64,000 nt of DNA. It comes from Brachionus manjavacas (lineage: Eukaryota > Rotifera > Eurotatoria > Ploima > Brachionidae). The notes beneath the pieces were generated by a model. That model worked only from the letters and a program-made list of their open reading frames with translations. It did not search any database and had not been told where the DNA came from. The position numbers were made by a program, and so were the translations under genes. Positions 36,991 to 48,300 of the stretch are shown here, one piece after another (the first letter of the stretch is position 1; the number at the start of each line of letters is the position of its first letter). Where the stretch lies: contig JAHQIY010000002.1 of the NCBI GenBank assembly GCA_019054805.1, forward strand, positions 7,068,001-7,132,000, in the 5' to 3' direction.

Positions 36991-37806
36991 ATGAAAAACA
37001 GACTTAGTAGCGAAATGATAAGCAAAAATGACGACTACTACATAAACATCAAAAAAGACTTGATCATCAAATACAAGTATCCGAAAACAGAGGCCAAGGA
37101 GATATACGACATGGACTATTTGAGTCTGTTCCAGAATGGCTTCATTTCACCGAACGACTCGCATTCGGTGCGCTCTTTCAACTCGAACCAGTCGTATGCC
37201 AACATGTCCAACTCATCTGCATCGTCCGTGTCCTTGCCCACAGTGTCCCGCTCCGAAAGTGTGTCAAGCTCTCAGCAGGCGTTCACATTTCAGGACTTTG
37301 TCTCGTCCATTCTAAACAGTGACAACCAGGAGTATACACATTTGATAGTTCAGGACATAGCTCGGTTGATCGAGCTCAAGTTCAGGGAGTTCAAAAAAAG
37401 GCTCTCGGCCTCAAAAAGCATCCAGCAAACGCTGAACACCACTGGCTTGTATTTGAGCTCGGACTCGGACTTGTTCACCAAGATAGCCGAGCAAATTTTC
37501 AAGCAAGCCAGCGACGAGCCCAACGGCATACTTGGCGCGCGCATCCAGCTCAATTTGGCGTCCGATGCAGACAAATGTGTGTGCGTGGCTGAGAGCTTTG
37601 CGTACGACGCGAGCACAATGCAAACTTCGGAGATTGTAGTCAACATGAGACAGGACAAGTGCCAAAACTCAAACGGTGATTCTTCCAGTGTCGGTGGCCT
37701 CGCTCTCATCAAAAAATGCCTCAGATATTTGCATGCTAAATATTTTCAGCACAGATTCACCATCGATTCGAACCACTTTGACATAGTCAAGAATCGATTG
37801 TACTAA
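36991..37806 (+). CDS. DDIT4/REDD-like (RTP801 C-terminal domain) protein
   Basis: Single-exon coding sequence of 271 residues, clearly richer in G+C than its surroundings. Residues about 57-95 are a Ser-rich disordered stretch. The C-terminal half (about 160-271) matches the RTP801_C domain of vertebrate DDIT4/DDIT4L and fly Scylla/Charybdis, with an amphipathic start FTKIAEQIFKQASDEPNGIL, where the family has an EPCGLRG-type motif, a Cys-rich strand DKCVCVAE, and the family-typical terminal end IVKNRLY. Family members are stress- and hypoxia-induced cytoplasmic inhibitors of TORC1 acting through TSC1/TSC2. This function is inferred from the family. The ATG follows an acceptor-like TTTTTGTTTAG by about 25 nt. 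AATAAA signals occur near 38,142 and 38,172. A unique paralogue (DDIT4 or DDIT4L) cannot be assigned. Confidence 0.85.
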   Translation: MKNRLSSEMISKNDDYYINIKKDLIIKYKYPKTEAKEIYDMDYLSLFQNGFISPNDSHSVRSFNSNQSYANMSNSSASSVSLPTVSRSESVSSSQQAFTFQDFVSSILNSDNQEYTHLIVQDIARLIELKFREFKKRLSASKSIQQTLNTTGLYLSSDSDLFTKIAEQIFKQASDEPNGILGARIQLNLASDADKCVCVAESFAYDASTMQTSEIVVNMRQDKCQNSNGDSSSVGGLALIKKCLRYLHAKYFQHRFTIDSNHFDIVKNRLY

Positions 37807-40800
37807 GACAAACAGTTAGCTGCTTACACGGGTCTAGGTGTAGACTATTCCACAAACTGCCCATTTTAAAATTATTTTTTTCTCTTCTAAAGTCAGAAAC
37901 AATCGGTATTAAGACTCAATTAAAAGCTCAACTTTTAAAGTATTCTAATCCTCATTGAATTTTAATGTTTTGCTTGTTTTTTTTTGTTTTGTTTAATTTT
38001 TTTAGTAAATTAGCCTGTGTTTTTTTGACAATTGGAACAGATAATTGTTTCTTTTTTTTTTAAATCGACATCAATTGAAATGGCCTAATGATTTTTTTTT
38101 AGTTTTTTTTGTAAATCTCATTTTTTAATTAAAAAAAAGGCTAATAAATTGTAGCTTTAGATTAAATTTTTAAATAAAGCTTAAATTAATTTTTTTGTTT
38201 ATTAAATTGAACCCTAGTCTCTATGATAGCGCGCTGCATAAAATAGGCCATTGAAATTTTATAATCTTTTTAAATTTGCGTTTGATGGAAAATCAACAAA
38301 TTTTTTGGCATTTATTAATTGTGGAATAATTGGAATCGGACTTTGGACAAAAAAACTACTGACCGTGACACTTAGACCACGCTTGGAAAAATTTTCTCAA
38401 ATAATTTTAGAATTTTTAAAATTTAAGAGAATTTTGAGCCTAGAGAGCAAAAGGAATTGTCTATTTAGTAAACTAATGAGATTTTACTATTTTGCTTTTA
38501 AAAATTTTCGGCAACCTTTGTTCAAGATTTAAAATTGTGAAGCCTAAAGTTGGTTTTGTCAATCGTAATTAACTATTGTAATACTTTGAATTTTTTTATC
38601 TATATCTAATTTCTGTAAAAATTAAGAAAAAAAATTTTAAACGCTATAAAATTCATTTCAATATTTGCATACTTTAAAAAGGAAATTTTCATTTAAATTT
38701 ATTTATTGAGCGTTATGTTTAAATTTTAAATTATAAAAAAATAAAAAATCAAAAAAAAAATTGATAAATAAACTCTAAAATTATTGACTTCTTATACAAT
38801 TCGCGTTTGAATGAAATTCTGATTCTAAAGTAATAAAAATAAAATAAAAAGCCTAAAGCACTTTAGTATGATTTGCGATACCTTAACCGATTATAATCGA
38901 CTTTATTTATTAAAATGCCTGAATTTTCACATTATGAATTCAAAAATTTTAATTTTTTTTTAAACATAAAGAATTTGCTTTCTTTTGAATAAAAAGTGAA
39001 GTTTATATATTATCTCTGAAATGAAATTTATGTTGAATAAGCAGTTATTTTTTTCCAAAGGAACTTGTGTTGAAAATATAATATCTAAGTTTTGGATAAG
39101 AAAAAAAATTAATATCATTAGGTATTTTTTGAATTCCTAAATTTAAAATCATAATGCTCTGAAGTATTCAATATGCTCCAAAGGAAAATGGAACTTTATT
39201 GGAACTATCAAAATTTTTAAATCTATTAAAATATTTGTTTAAGTATTTTGTCTTTTTTAAATATATTATTTACATAATGATTGAAATATTTCTCTTCAAG
39301 CTAGTACAATTTTCAACTTTAAATGCTTTTTTTCTTTATGAAGTTAAAAATAGATTTTGATATCAAATTCAAATCAGCGGAGAAAATTTTGTTACATCAT
39401 TTTTTAGATAATTATTTTTTTAATCAAAAACCCCCGTATTTTATACTGTTACAAGCAATTTTTGTAGTTGATCGAGAAAAAGAAAACGAAATAAAAAAAA
39501 ATTTAAATTTTAGATTTAAAAATCGACTTAAAGCATACGAATATAATCTAAATGAAAAGAGAATTATTCTTGATTCTTGAGATTTTTATTCCAAGTACAT
39601 TTAGTTTTTAATCATTAATCTTTGTCTTTTTGTGAAAAACATGTCAAATTATTTTCGAATTTAAAATTAGAATTGTTTAAGCCTCTTTCAAAATAAATTT
39701 TTTCAAATAAAGGATTCATTGAGAAAAAAAGTTGAATGTCAAGTGCTCGAAATTGTTTTAATAGTTTGATTTTTTTTTTAACTCAAATTTGTTTGAATTT
39801 GCCCAAAGGCTTTAGAATTAAAACTTTAAATTTTGGCTCAAAATTTGTATTCCTCACTGGCTATGATTGAAATATTCAAATATCAAAAAAATATTGCTCT
39901 TGGGTGTATTTTTTTATTCCGACTTTCAGTCTAATGAGTTTTAGTTAAACAAATTAACTACTTGAGCGATCATCGTATTGTGAATAGTTTTCAAATTGAA
40001 AATTTAAATTCAATTGAGAGCTAAAACAGCATTTGAGTGACATTGTATTTGTTGGCTAAATAATTCATGCATTGAAGACTAAACTCTTGAAAAAAAAACG
40101 AAAACTTAGTTAATTGCTTTTATTGAACAAATTTCATTCTTCAAATATTTCTTTGTTTATCTGATTAAAAAAAATCAAAATTCTTCCCAATCTTAGTTGA
40201 TTTTTTGGTATTTCCATTAAATTAATTTTCTTGACCAAAAAATGTTTATCTTGATTTCAGTCAGATCGAAAACCAGACTCTAACTAAAACAAAACACTAT
40301 GCTTGAAATCTAAAAGATTTTATCAAAAAATCACGTGATTTAAAAATCACTTGCCACCTAAGCCCTGCGATGTATATAAAGTAAATTTTGTAACAGAAAA
40401 ATAAACTCAAATTTAAAAATGATCGATTATACTTGACTTGATAAAAACGGAAAGTTGGATCAAAGTCATAAATAAATGCAAATTTTCGTTTGGTTTGACT
40501 AATGTCTAATTAGAAAATATGGCTTCAAATATAATTAAAATTTTATGATTCCATAAAAGAATAAAAATGACTGCCATTTTTCAAATAAAATCTTAAATAA
40601 TTGATAAAGCATATAATTATAAAAAAACTGAGTAATCAAGTCATTTATTTATCAATTAAAAACTTTGGAAGAATTTTTCCAAATCATGAGACTGGCTCCA
40701 CTCTCATTGAAGTTATTTTTTCTTTAAATTCTAATTAAATCATTTAATCTGATATATGCTAGAATTAATCCAAATAATTTAACTTTAAATAAAATCCAAA

Positions 40801-40861
40801 TGCAATTTATGTTAAAAAAAATAATCTTTTTAAGCATAAAAAATTGAATTTGTTTAAGGTG
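37807..40861. other. 3' UTR then AT-rich intergenic spacer
   Basis: The first ~370 bp probably include the DDIT4-like 3' UTR. The frames at 38,251-38,532 and 39,323-39,580 are Lys/Phe/Asn/Ile-rich, with no recognised domain, and are probably chance. Confidence 0.5.
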
Positions 40862-42343
40862 ATGAATGATAAATACGGTCTAGTTATAATTTTTCTTTCG
40901 ATACTGACTCGTATATTCATTGTGAGCATTGCTTGGAACTTTGGAGTTTTCATCACAGCAATAAAGAGCTCAATACCAGGCTCGTTTCATTCGGAACTGG
41001 GTTTTTATTTTTAAATTTGAAAAACAAAAAAAAATTTAAATGAATAAATTTTTTTTTTAAGGATGGATAACCGGTCTGGCTCAAGGAATGGGCTCATTAA
41101 TTTGTCCAATTTACATGCTAATATCGAAAAAAATTGGAACAAGGCTGACTTTTTTTATGGGAATTGTATTATGCTTTATCTCTATGATTGCATCGAGCTT
41201 TGTACCAAATGAGCATTTTTTGTTTCTAACATACTCTCTTCCGTTCGGAATAGGTTCAAGCATTTTATTCGTATTAGGAAGCGTGGTTACCGGAAAATAT
41301 TACCCACCAGAGCACAAATATCACGTGACTGCCAATGTCACCATTTCACTCGGATTTCCACTCGGATATTTCATAATAAACCCTTTGAACGAATCCTTGC
41401 TTGAATACTATGACTGGAGAATGGTGTTCAGAATTTATGGTTTGATCATATTTTTTCTAATCCTAATGGTGTCTCCTTTGTTCACAGATAAATACTCCAA
41501 TTCTAAACAACTTGACACCTTACATAAAGATGAAGTTGCTTTTAATGACGAATTCCTGAACATTAGCTCGAAACATTTAAGTTGGTTTGTTAGAGCTTTA
41601 TGGCTGATTGGAATTGTGGCCAATTCAATAGCCAACACTTCGATTCTAACCCATTTGGTAAATAAAAGACTTGACATTTTCTCTCGAATTTTAAATAAAT
41701 TATTTGATTAAAGAACGGCTATTTTTTGTCAATTGGCGCCACAACAGCCGAGCTAAAAGCTGATTTTTTCCTACTCGGTTTTTCAGATGCGCTCATTCGG
41801 GTTCTTTTAGCTCTAATAGGACCGTACATTAAAAAAAATCTATCAGTCATATTCATACTGGCATCGTTTTTTGGGTTCATTTTAAGCAATCTTTGGGCAG
41901 ATCATATAATACCATTGTTCAATTCAATCTATTGTATAAGTAAAATGAAATAAATTGGAAATGAATTGGATTTTTTTTTGTTAAATAAAATAATTTTTTA
42001 AGTGTTTGGAATTTGTCCTGCAGTTTTGATGTCGCTGATGTACGTGGTTAACTCAGAAATCAGGGGAACTTATGATGTCGATAGAAGCTATACAATAAAT
42101 GTCATGATGAACGGACTTGGTATCATTGTGGGGCCAATTTTTTCTGGTTTTTTGCTAGATAATTCAAATGGTGACTACGATAGAGTGTTCAAAATGGCAT
42201 ACAGATTCTATTTTATTTGTATTGTGAGCTATTCATTGATGAAATTTATACTCTTAAAGTATTCGGTCACAATTTTGAGAGACTCAAAAGAAAATGTTAA
42301 ACTGAACAACTATACACAATTTAAAAATGAGTTTGAAAAATAG
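40862..42343 (+). CDS. SLC16-type monocarboxylate transporter (MFS), four exons
   Basis: Exons 40862-41000, 41062-41657, 41714-41939 and 42003-42343 join in phase to 433 residues, the usual MCT length. Introns are 61, 56 and 63 bp, all GT-AG. Several hydrophobic segments fit a 12-helix MFS plan. The N-terminal helix DKYGLVIIFLSILTR corresponds to the family's [DE]G-x-[WY]G signature, and GWITGLAQGMGSLICPIYML is the SWI...GP-like helix 2. The exon 1/2 junction creates the Gly before WITG. In helix 8, GFSDALIR keeps the Asp-x3-Arg pair (D270, R274) that MCTs need for proton-coupled monocarboxylate transport. The substrate is not predictable. Some SLC16 members carry thyroid hormone or aromatic amino acids. 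Upstream, TTTGTTTAAG just before the start resembles a splice acceptor. It converges on STK36, and an AATAAA lies at 42383. Confidence 0.85.
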
Positions 42344-42399
42344 AATTTTATTTTTTTATTTATTTATTTATATAAGTGTTATAATAAAATAAAAACTAC
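42344..42399. terminator. Shared convergent polyadenylation region
   Basis: Only 56 bp separate the two stop codons. AATAAA for the minus gene lies at 42368-42363 and 42360-42355. AATAAA for the plus gene lies at 42383-42388. Each signal lies closer to the partner's stop codon than to its own, so the 3' UTRs should overlap. Confidence 0.6.
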
Positions 42400-45300
42400 T
42401 TAATTTTGGTTTTTTAAACATTTAATAATATTTTTACACAACGAAGTGGCGTTTTGGTAGCTTTCCTTGTCAAGATCTTTATTTTGTGCAGACATAAAGC
42501 TTATGTTGGATAGTTTTTCAACAGCATCCAGGTCTTTTAGGCATTTGCATGCTTTGTCATGCTTACAAAGTGCAAATAGTGCATTCAAAGCGCTTTCTTG
42601 AACTCCGAATTGAATATCGTGGCAAGCTAATTCCAGTAATTTGTGAGGTATTTTCAGTGTTATCATTTTGTCCGAAAATTTGTGATTAGCCAAATTTCCA
42701 ATAATTGCTTAAAGAAAGAAAAATCATTTGTTTATCAAAAAAAATTTTAATTGTTTATTTGAAAAATTTTTTTTGAAGGAAAAACTTTGCACTTTATCGA
42801 TTATATTTCATTATGATTAAATTAAAAATAAATAATCAACATATTTTCAAATCTTGTTAATTATTTTCTTTGATGAAAATTTTGTGAAAAAAATAAAATT
42901 TATCAAATAAATTTTTTGAATTTTATTGATGAATTTTAAAATGCTTCTGAACTGAAAAAAGGAGATATTTTAAAAGAATATTTAAATAAACAGGAGATTT
43001 ATGTAAATTACTTAAGTTCTGAAAATCGAATATTGTATTTGATTTAGTATCTTGCTATATTTAAATTAAAGTTTAATAATATTTGCAGATAAAATTTAAA
43101 ATTTTAAGATAATTGAAAGCATATTCGAAAAAATTTTTTTTTAATTTGAATCTGAACAAAAAATTATACTGATTTAAAAATTTATTTAAAAAACAAAATC
43201 TGAATTAGATAAAAAAATTGACCGAAAATTGAATATTAAATTATACAAAATCATTTAAGTTTTTTTTTTTTGTAAATAATATTTGATGGTTTTCTTTGTT
43301 TGCCTTGCATAAATCAAAAGAGTTTGTTTCTTTTAAAATTCTAAATTATATTTGTATTTCTTTTTCAATTTGTTTTCACTTTCTTAAATAATATCAAAAA
43401 TTTAAGGCCTGCTTCTTTTATTTTCTCATTATTTGGTGAGTTAATATCTTAAAGTATGCGATAAATGCAAAGTTGAGTGAAGTTAAGTTTTAGGTAATTT
43501 TTTGATTCTATTGAAAATCTTCAATTCCTTGTCTTATAGCTATTTTTGCTCTAGTCCTCAAAAAGTAAATTTTTTTTGTGTTTAAAATTAGTTTTAAAAG
43601 ATTTTTTTATCTTGATATTAAAATAGTATTCAAGAACATGTTCAATTAGGACACTATAAATTTACCTTCTGTTTAAAAGATTTATTCATTTTCATTTGAC
43701 ATAAACCTGAGATATCTATTTCTCGATTGACAGCCAGATATTTCAAATAAAAGAAATTCAATTATTTTAAAAGTTTAAAATTCTTAAAACTTATCTTTAA
43801 AATAAGCTTAAAAAGCAAATTAATAGCATTTAATAAAAAAAATTAATTGAATTCATTGTATGTAAAAAAATGCCTTTAAGATGGAAATATTTCAGAATTT
43901 AAATATCACTAATGATAAAAACGATTTAAAAAGAAATAAATTTTTGTAAATATTTTTATAAAAAAAAATTAAAATAAAAATGAATATAAATTTATTTAGC
44001 ATTCACATCTATTATCAATTAAAAAATTTTGAACATATTAGAACCAATTTGAATATCTATGCGGTAAAACATAATTGACAGTAAGTGAAATTAATTAGGA
44101 AAAAGCAATTTTAATAGAAATAATGACTGAAATTTAACATTAGGAAATCTTTCTTTTCATTTATTAAAAAGAAATAATATCATTCTCTTAATTTTAAAAT
44201 TAAAAATATAAACCTATTTACCTGTTGAATGAATTCTTGTCTTTGCAAGCGAATCGCTTAAAAGTTTAATCAACACTGCCAATTTGTCTTCCAAATTTGG
44301 ATATAGCATATCACTGTGATATACCGAGTTGCCTAGAGCATAGCAGGCACTTTTTCTCACATTTATCTCCTCCAGTTGACAACACTTTATCAAACAATCA
44401 AAAATTGGCTTTTCTCTTTTCAGTATTTCATAGAATAAATCATTGAATTTCATCATATTTCCAATCATGTTACAGCACTTTGACTTAACAACCAAATTTC
44501 CATTCAGCGATTTGACCAAAACTTTAAAATTTTCCGATCCACTTAAAATTTTAATCAAAATGGCGACAATGTCCTCACTTTTTCGACTCAAATGACTAAA
44601 TATAGTGTAAATATCCCCAATCAATGACTCAGAACTATTTTTAGAATATAGCATGGTGCTAAAAAATTCGGTCAACTCAATAGAATTCAGCATTTGGTTT
44701 ACCATTAGCTGTACCAAGTCATCATCAGTCAAAATCAGCCGAGTAATCAGACTCATTGGTATATCCATTTTGATCTTGTTACACTTGTAGTTTTTGATGC
44801 ATGTTTGTATTATTTTATTAAACAAATTATAGTCTTTTATAATTGTATAAGTCCTTCCCAGCACTTCTTCACTAGAATCAATGGCAAAGGGAAAACAAAT
44901 TATTTGGCAAATATTTATTATAAATTCGCCAACAAGATAATCACCGTAGTTTTCGTTTATGTCCGATAAAGTAGACCCGCTTGAGTCAAGATCATCGTGA
45001 GCCCTATTCGACAAGATAATGGACCCGTGCCTCGAGTGCTGATTAAAGCTCTCAATGGAATTTAGATCATTTTTTGGATCATAATACTCCTTTATACTAG
45101 CTAGAAACCTATCGGACAAAATGTAGCCTAGAGCATCAAACATAACATAGTCATCTTTTAGAATTATAGCTATACAATTTTGAGAGGACATTGTCAGCAT
45201 TCGAGCAGACAATTGAAGCAGGTACAGGTAACCATTTGGTGACAAAAATGTCCAGTCAAAATTTAGGTCTGTATTTTCATCATTTTCAGGCTTTAAAAAT

Positions 45301-48300
45301 GTTCCAATTCGCTGCCATAGCAAATCCCACAAGCCTGTGTCTAAAAATTGATCGGCTATCATTTGCTCGCCTTGGGTAAGCATTTGGTTGAGCAGCATTA
45401 TCAGCCCGTCGATCACCCCATATTTAAACGGACACTTGACTTGAATTTGACTCAAATCAGTCAAAATTGAAATTGCTGATTCCAACATGGCATCTGGTTC
45501 CACTTCGCATGGACATCCGATCAACAACAATTGATTGAAAAGCAAAGCACCTGCAGATGTATGACTCGCTATTTGGGACTGTAAAAATATGCTAAACAAA
45601 ATTGGTGCTCCAGTGGAAATGCTTTAAAAGTTTAATTATTATTTTTTAATAAAAAAAATCTGAATTTATTTATTCTTCTAACAATAAGATGGTGAGTACA
45701 ATTTATTTTCAAAAAAAAACAAAAATTTTAAATTATCAGTCTTACTTGACAAATCTTTTATCCCAGAAAAGATCGCTTTGGCTTGATATTTCTTTAGGGC
45801 TCAATGAGTCATTCAGCTGCATATCGTATAACTGAATTACTAAGACAGTAAAAGTATGGACAGCCATTTCGATTATTTCGTTGACAATCATTTCGGGAAA
45901 TTGAATTTTTTCCGATAAAATATCAAACAGAGAACTCATAGCTGAACTATTCTTGCTAATAAAAATGCACATCCTAGGACTGGCCATGCATAGACTGTAG
46001 ACTGCTTTTAATACATTTATACATGATCCGGGATGTCTGAGGAAGCCGAGCCATTTTTCAGCAAAGCTCGAATTTAACAAATCCATTATTTTGTTTGCCA
46101 AGAATTTACTAACTTTTAATTTTTGAATTTGGGTCTTATTGGAAACATTGAGAGGGACATAGGTGAATGCGGCCAGAATGGCCACGCCAAGGTGGAAAAA
46201 ATCTTCTTGAATTTCTTGGGCTGCATTTCGATTACCAGCCAAGTCAGCTAGTTTTTTTAATTCGGCTTCATTTTGTTGCATGCATTTAAAAAATGCGTCA
46301 AATAAATTGCTTTCCAAGGAGCATACATGACCGTACCAGTCGTTGCCATCGTCTGGATGTTGTTCCAATATTTCGCACAAAGTAATCAAACACTTAAATT
46401 TAATAAAAATTAGAAATAAAATGGATATTATTATCATTGACAATTTTTTTCTGACAGCCAAAAGGGAATATTGCATAAAATTTCAAAATTATAAGTCATA
46501 TTTAATTCTTGAAGAACAAACTATAAATATTACTTTTTAGAAGGCTAATTAACTAAAAATCTCTTGTTAAAATTTACAAAATAACTTTTTTAAACAAAAA
46601 ATTAATTTACCTATAAAAATTCTGTTAACATACAAAAGGTTTAAAAAAAAAGTTTATTCTCTGTGCTCAACTTTGTTTTTCTACCAGATTTTAGCTTATA
46701 ACCCAAAACAGAGTCCTTGAATTTATCTGGAATTTGTTTCAACTTTCTACTAAAGGCTAGAAATAAATGTGGACATAGTCTGTATGATAAATTTTATTAT
46801 CATTTTCAGAGGATTTTTTTTCAAATTCCTGCTAATTATTTGTTGTATATTTTAGTCTAAAAAATGTCAGTTCTCAAAGTTTATCTATTAATAAGCTTTT
46901 ATTTAAAATTTTTAAATATAAGTGAAAAAATAATTAATTCACAAATAATGTTTTGGTTTCATCACAATTCATAGTTTTTAGTAAATGTTTAAGCCTTTTA
47001 TTTTTGAATTTTGTGAATCATCGAATTTTTTCAAGGAAAAAACAATTACTATATTTATTCAGATAAAACTTTTACTTTCTGACAAAGTTTTTTTTTAACT
47101 CTAAAAAAGTGATTCAAATAGAAGAAATTTATACCTTTTTACTCTTTTATAAGAAACAAGAAAACATCTTTCTTACACAATAAAGTACTCTTTTTTGGAA
47201 AAAATCTTTAGTGTTGCTATGATTTTCTGTTTTTACCAAAATTTAATTTTTTTCCTACGTATTTAACTACATTGCTAAATTTAAAATGGTAAAATTTCAA
47301 AAGCCGAAAAAAGAATGTTTTATTGAAATTTTTTTAAATTAACTTTTTATATTTCTTAAATAATTTTATAATTTTTTACTGAATATTACGCAGAAAAAAT
47401 AGCAAATTTTGGTTTAAAATTTATAAAAAAATAAATTTAATAAATTTAAATTGAATCTCTTGGCAACTTTTTGCTCATTTGCTCCCGCATTTGTTATGAA
47501 ATTCAAACTTTTAAAGCTTATTATGGCAAGCTGAAATATTATTCCTCACCTAAAAATATTTAATAAAAAAACTTCAGTTGAAATTAAAAGTTCAAAAAAA
47601 AATTGCATTTGAAATTGATTGTGGCTAGTAAAACCGAAAGTTTCCTTTCGTAAGTTTCCTTTCGTAAAAAGGAAACTTTCGTCAAAAAATTTAAATAAAA
47701 TTAAAAATAAAACTAAAAATAAAACTAAAACGAATTTTGTTGGAAAAAAGATAGATCTAATTCAATAAAAAACCTTTTACTAAGTATTTCAAAATCATGC
47801 TGTAGAAGCGCAAATATATAAAAAGTTTTTAAAAAACCTCTATAAAACCAATGGTTTTACTAGCCACAATCAATTTCAAATGCAATTTTTTTTTGAACTT
47901 TTAATTTCAACTGAAGTTTTTTTATTAAATATTTTTAGGTGAGGAATAATATTTCAGCTTGCCATAATAAGCTTTAAAAGTTTGAATTTCATAACAAATG
48001 CGGGAGCAAATGAGCAAAAAGTTGCCAAGAGATTCAATTTAAATTTATTAAATTTATTTTTTTATAAATTTTAAACCAAAATTTGCTATTTTTTCTGCGT
48101 AATATTCAGTAAAAATTTAAAGTTATAGAAAGAAAAAATTTAATGAAAAAAAATAAATTCTTAAAAAAAAATTCAAAAAATCGTTCTTTCTTAGACTTTT
48201 TAAATTTTTTTCTTTTTCTGGGAAATTTTCGTAAATTTGATCAGATTACCAGTGTACATGATTTGGCATTGTGAATTTTGAAACAAAGTACAAAAGCAAA

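Noticed and set aside
37350-37712. Minus-strand frames inside the DDIT4-like gene
   Set aside because: They are shadows of the + strand gene, which has the recognisable domain.
38251-39580. Two + strand frames of 93 and 85 codons
   Set aside because: Lys/Phe/Asn/Ile-rich translations typical of random AT-rich DNA, with no domain.
46393-46476. ATG upstream of STK36 exon 6 as the start of a separate gene
   Set aside because: The 84-nt extension is AT-rich, intron-like and ends in a clean TTTAAG acceptor. The exon continues the Fused protein from the kinase half.
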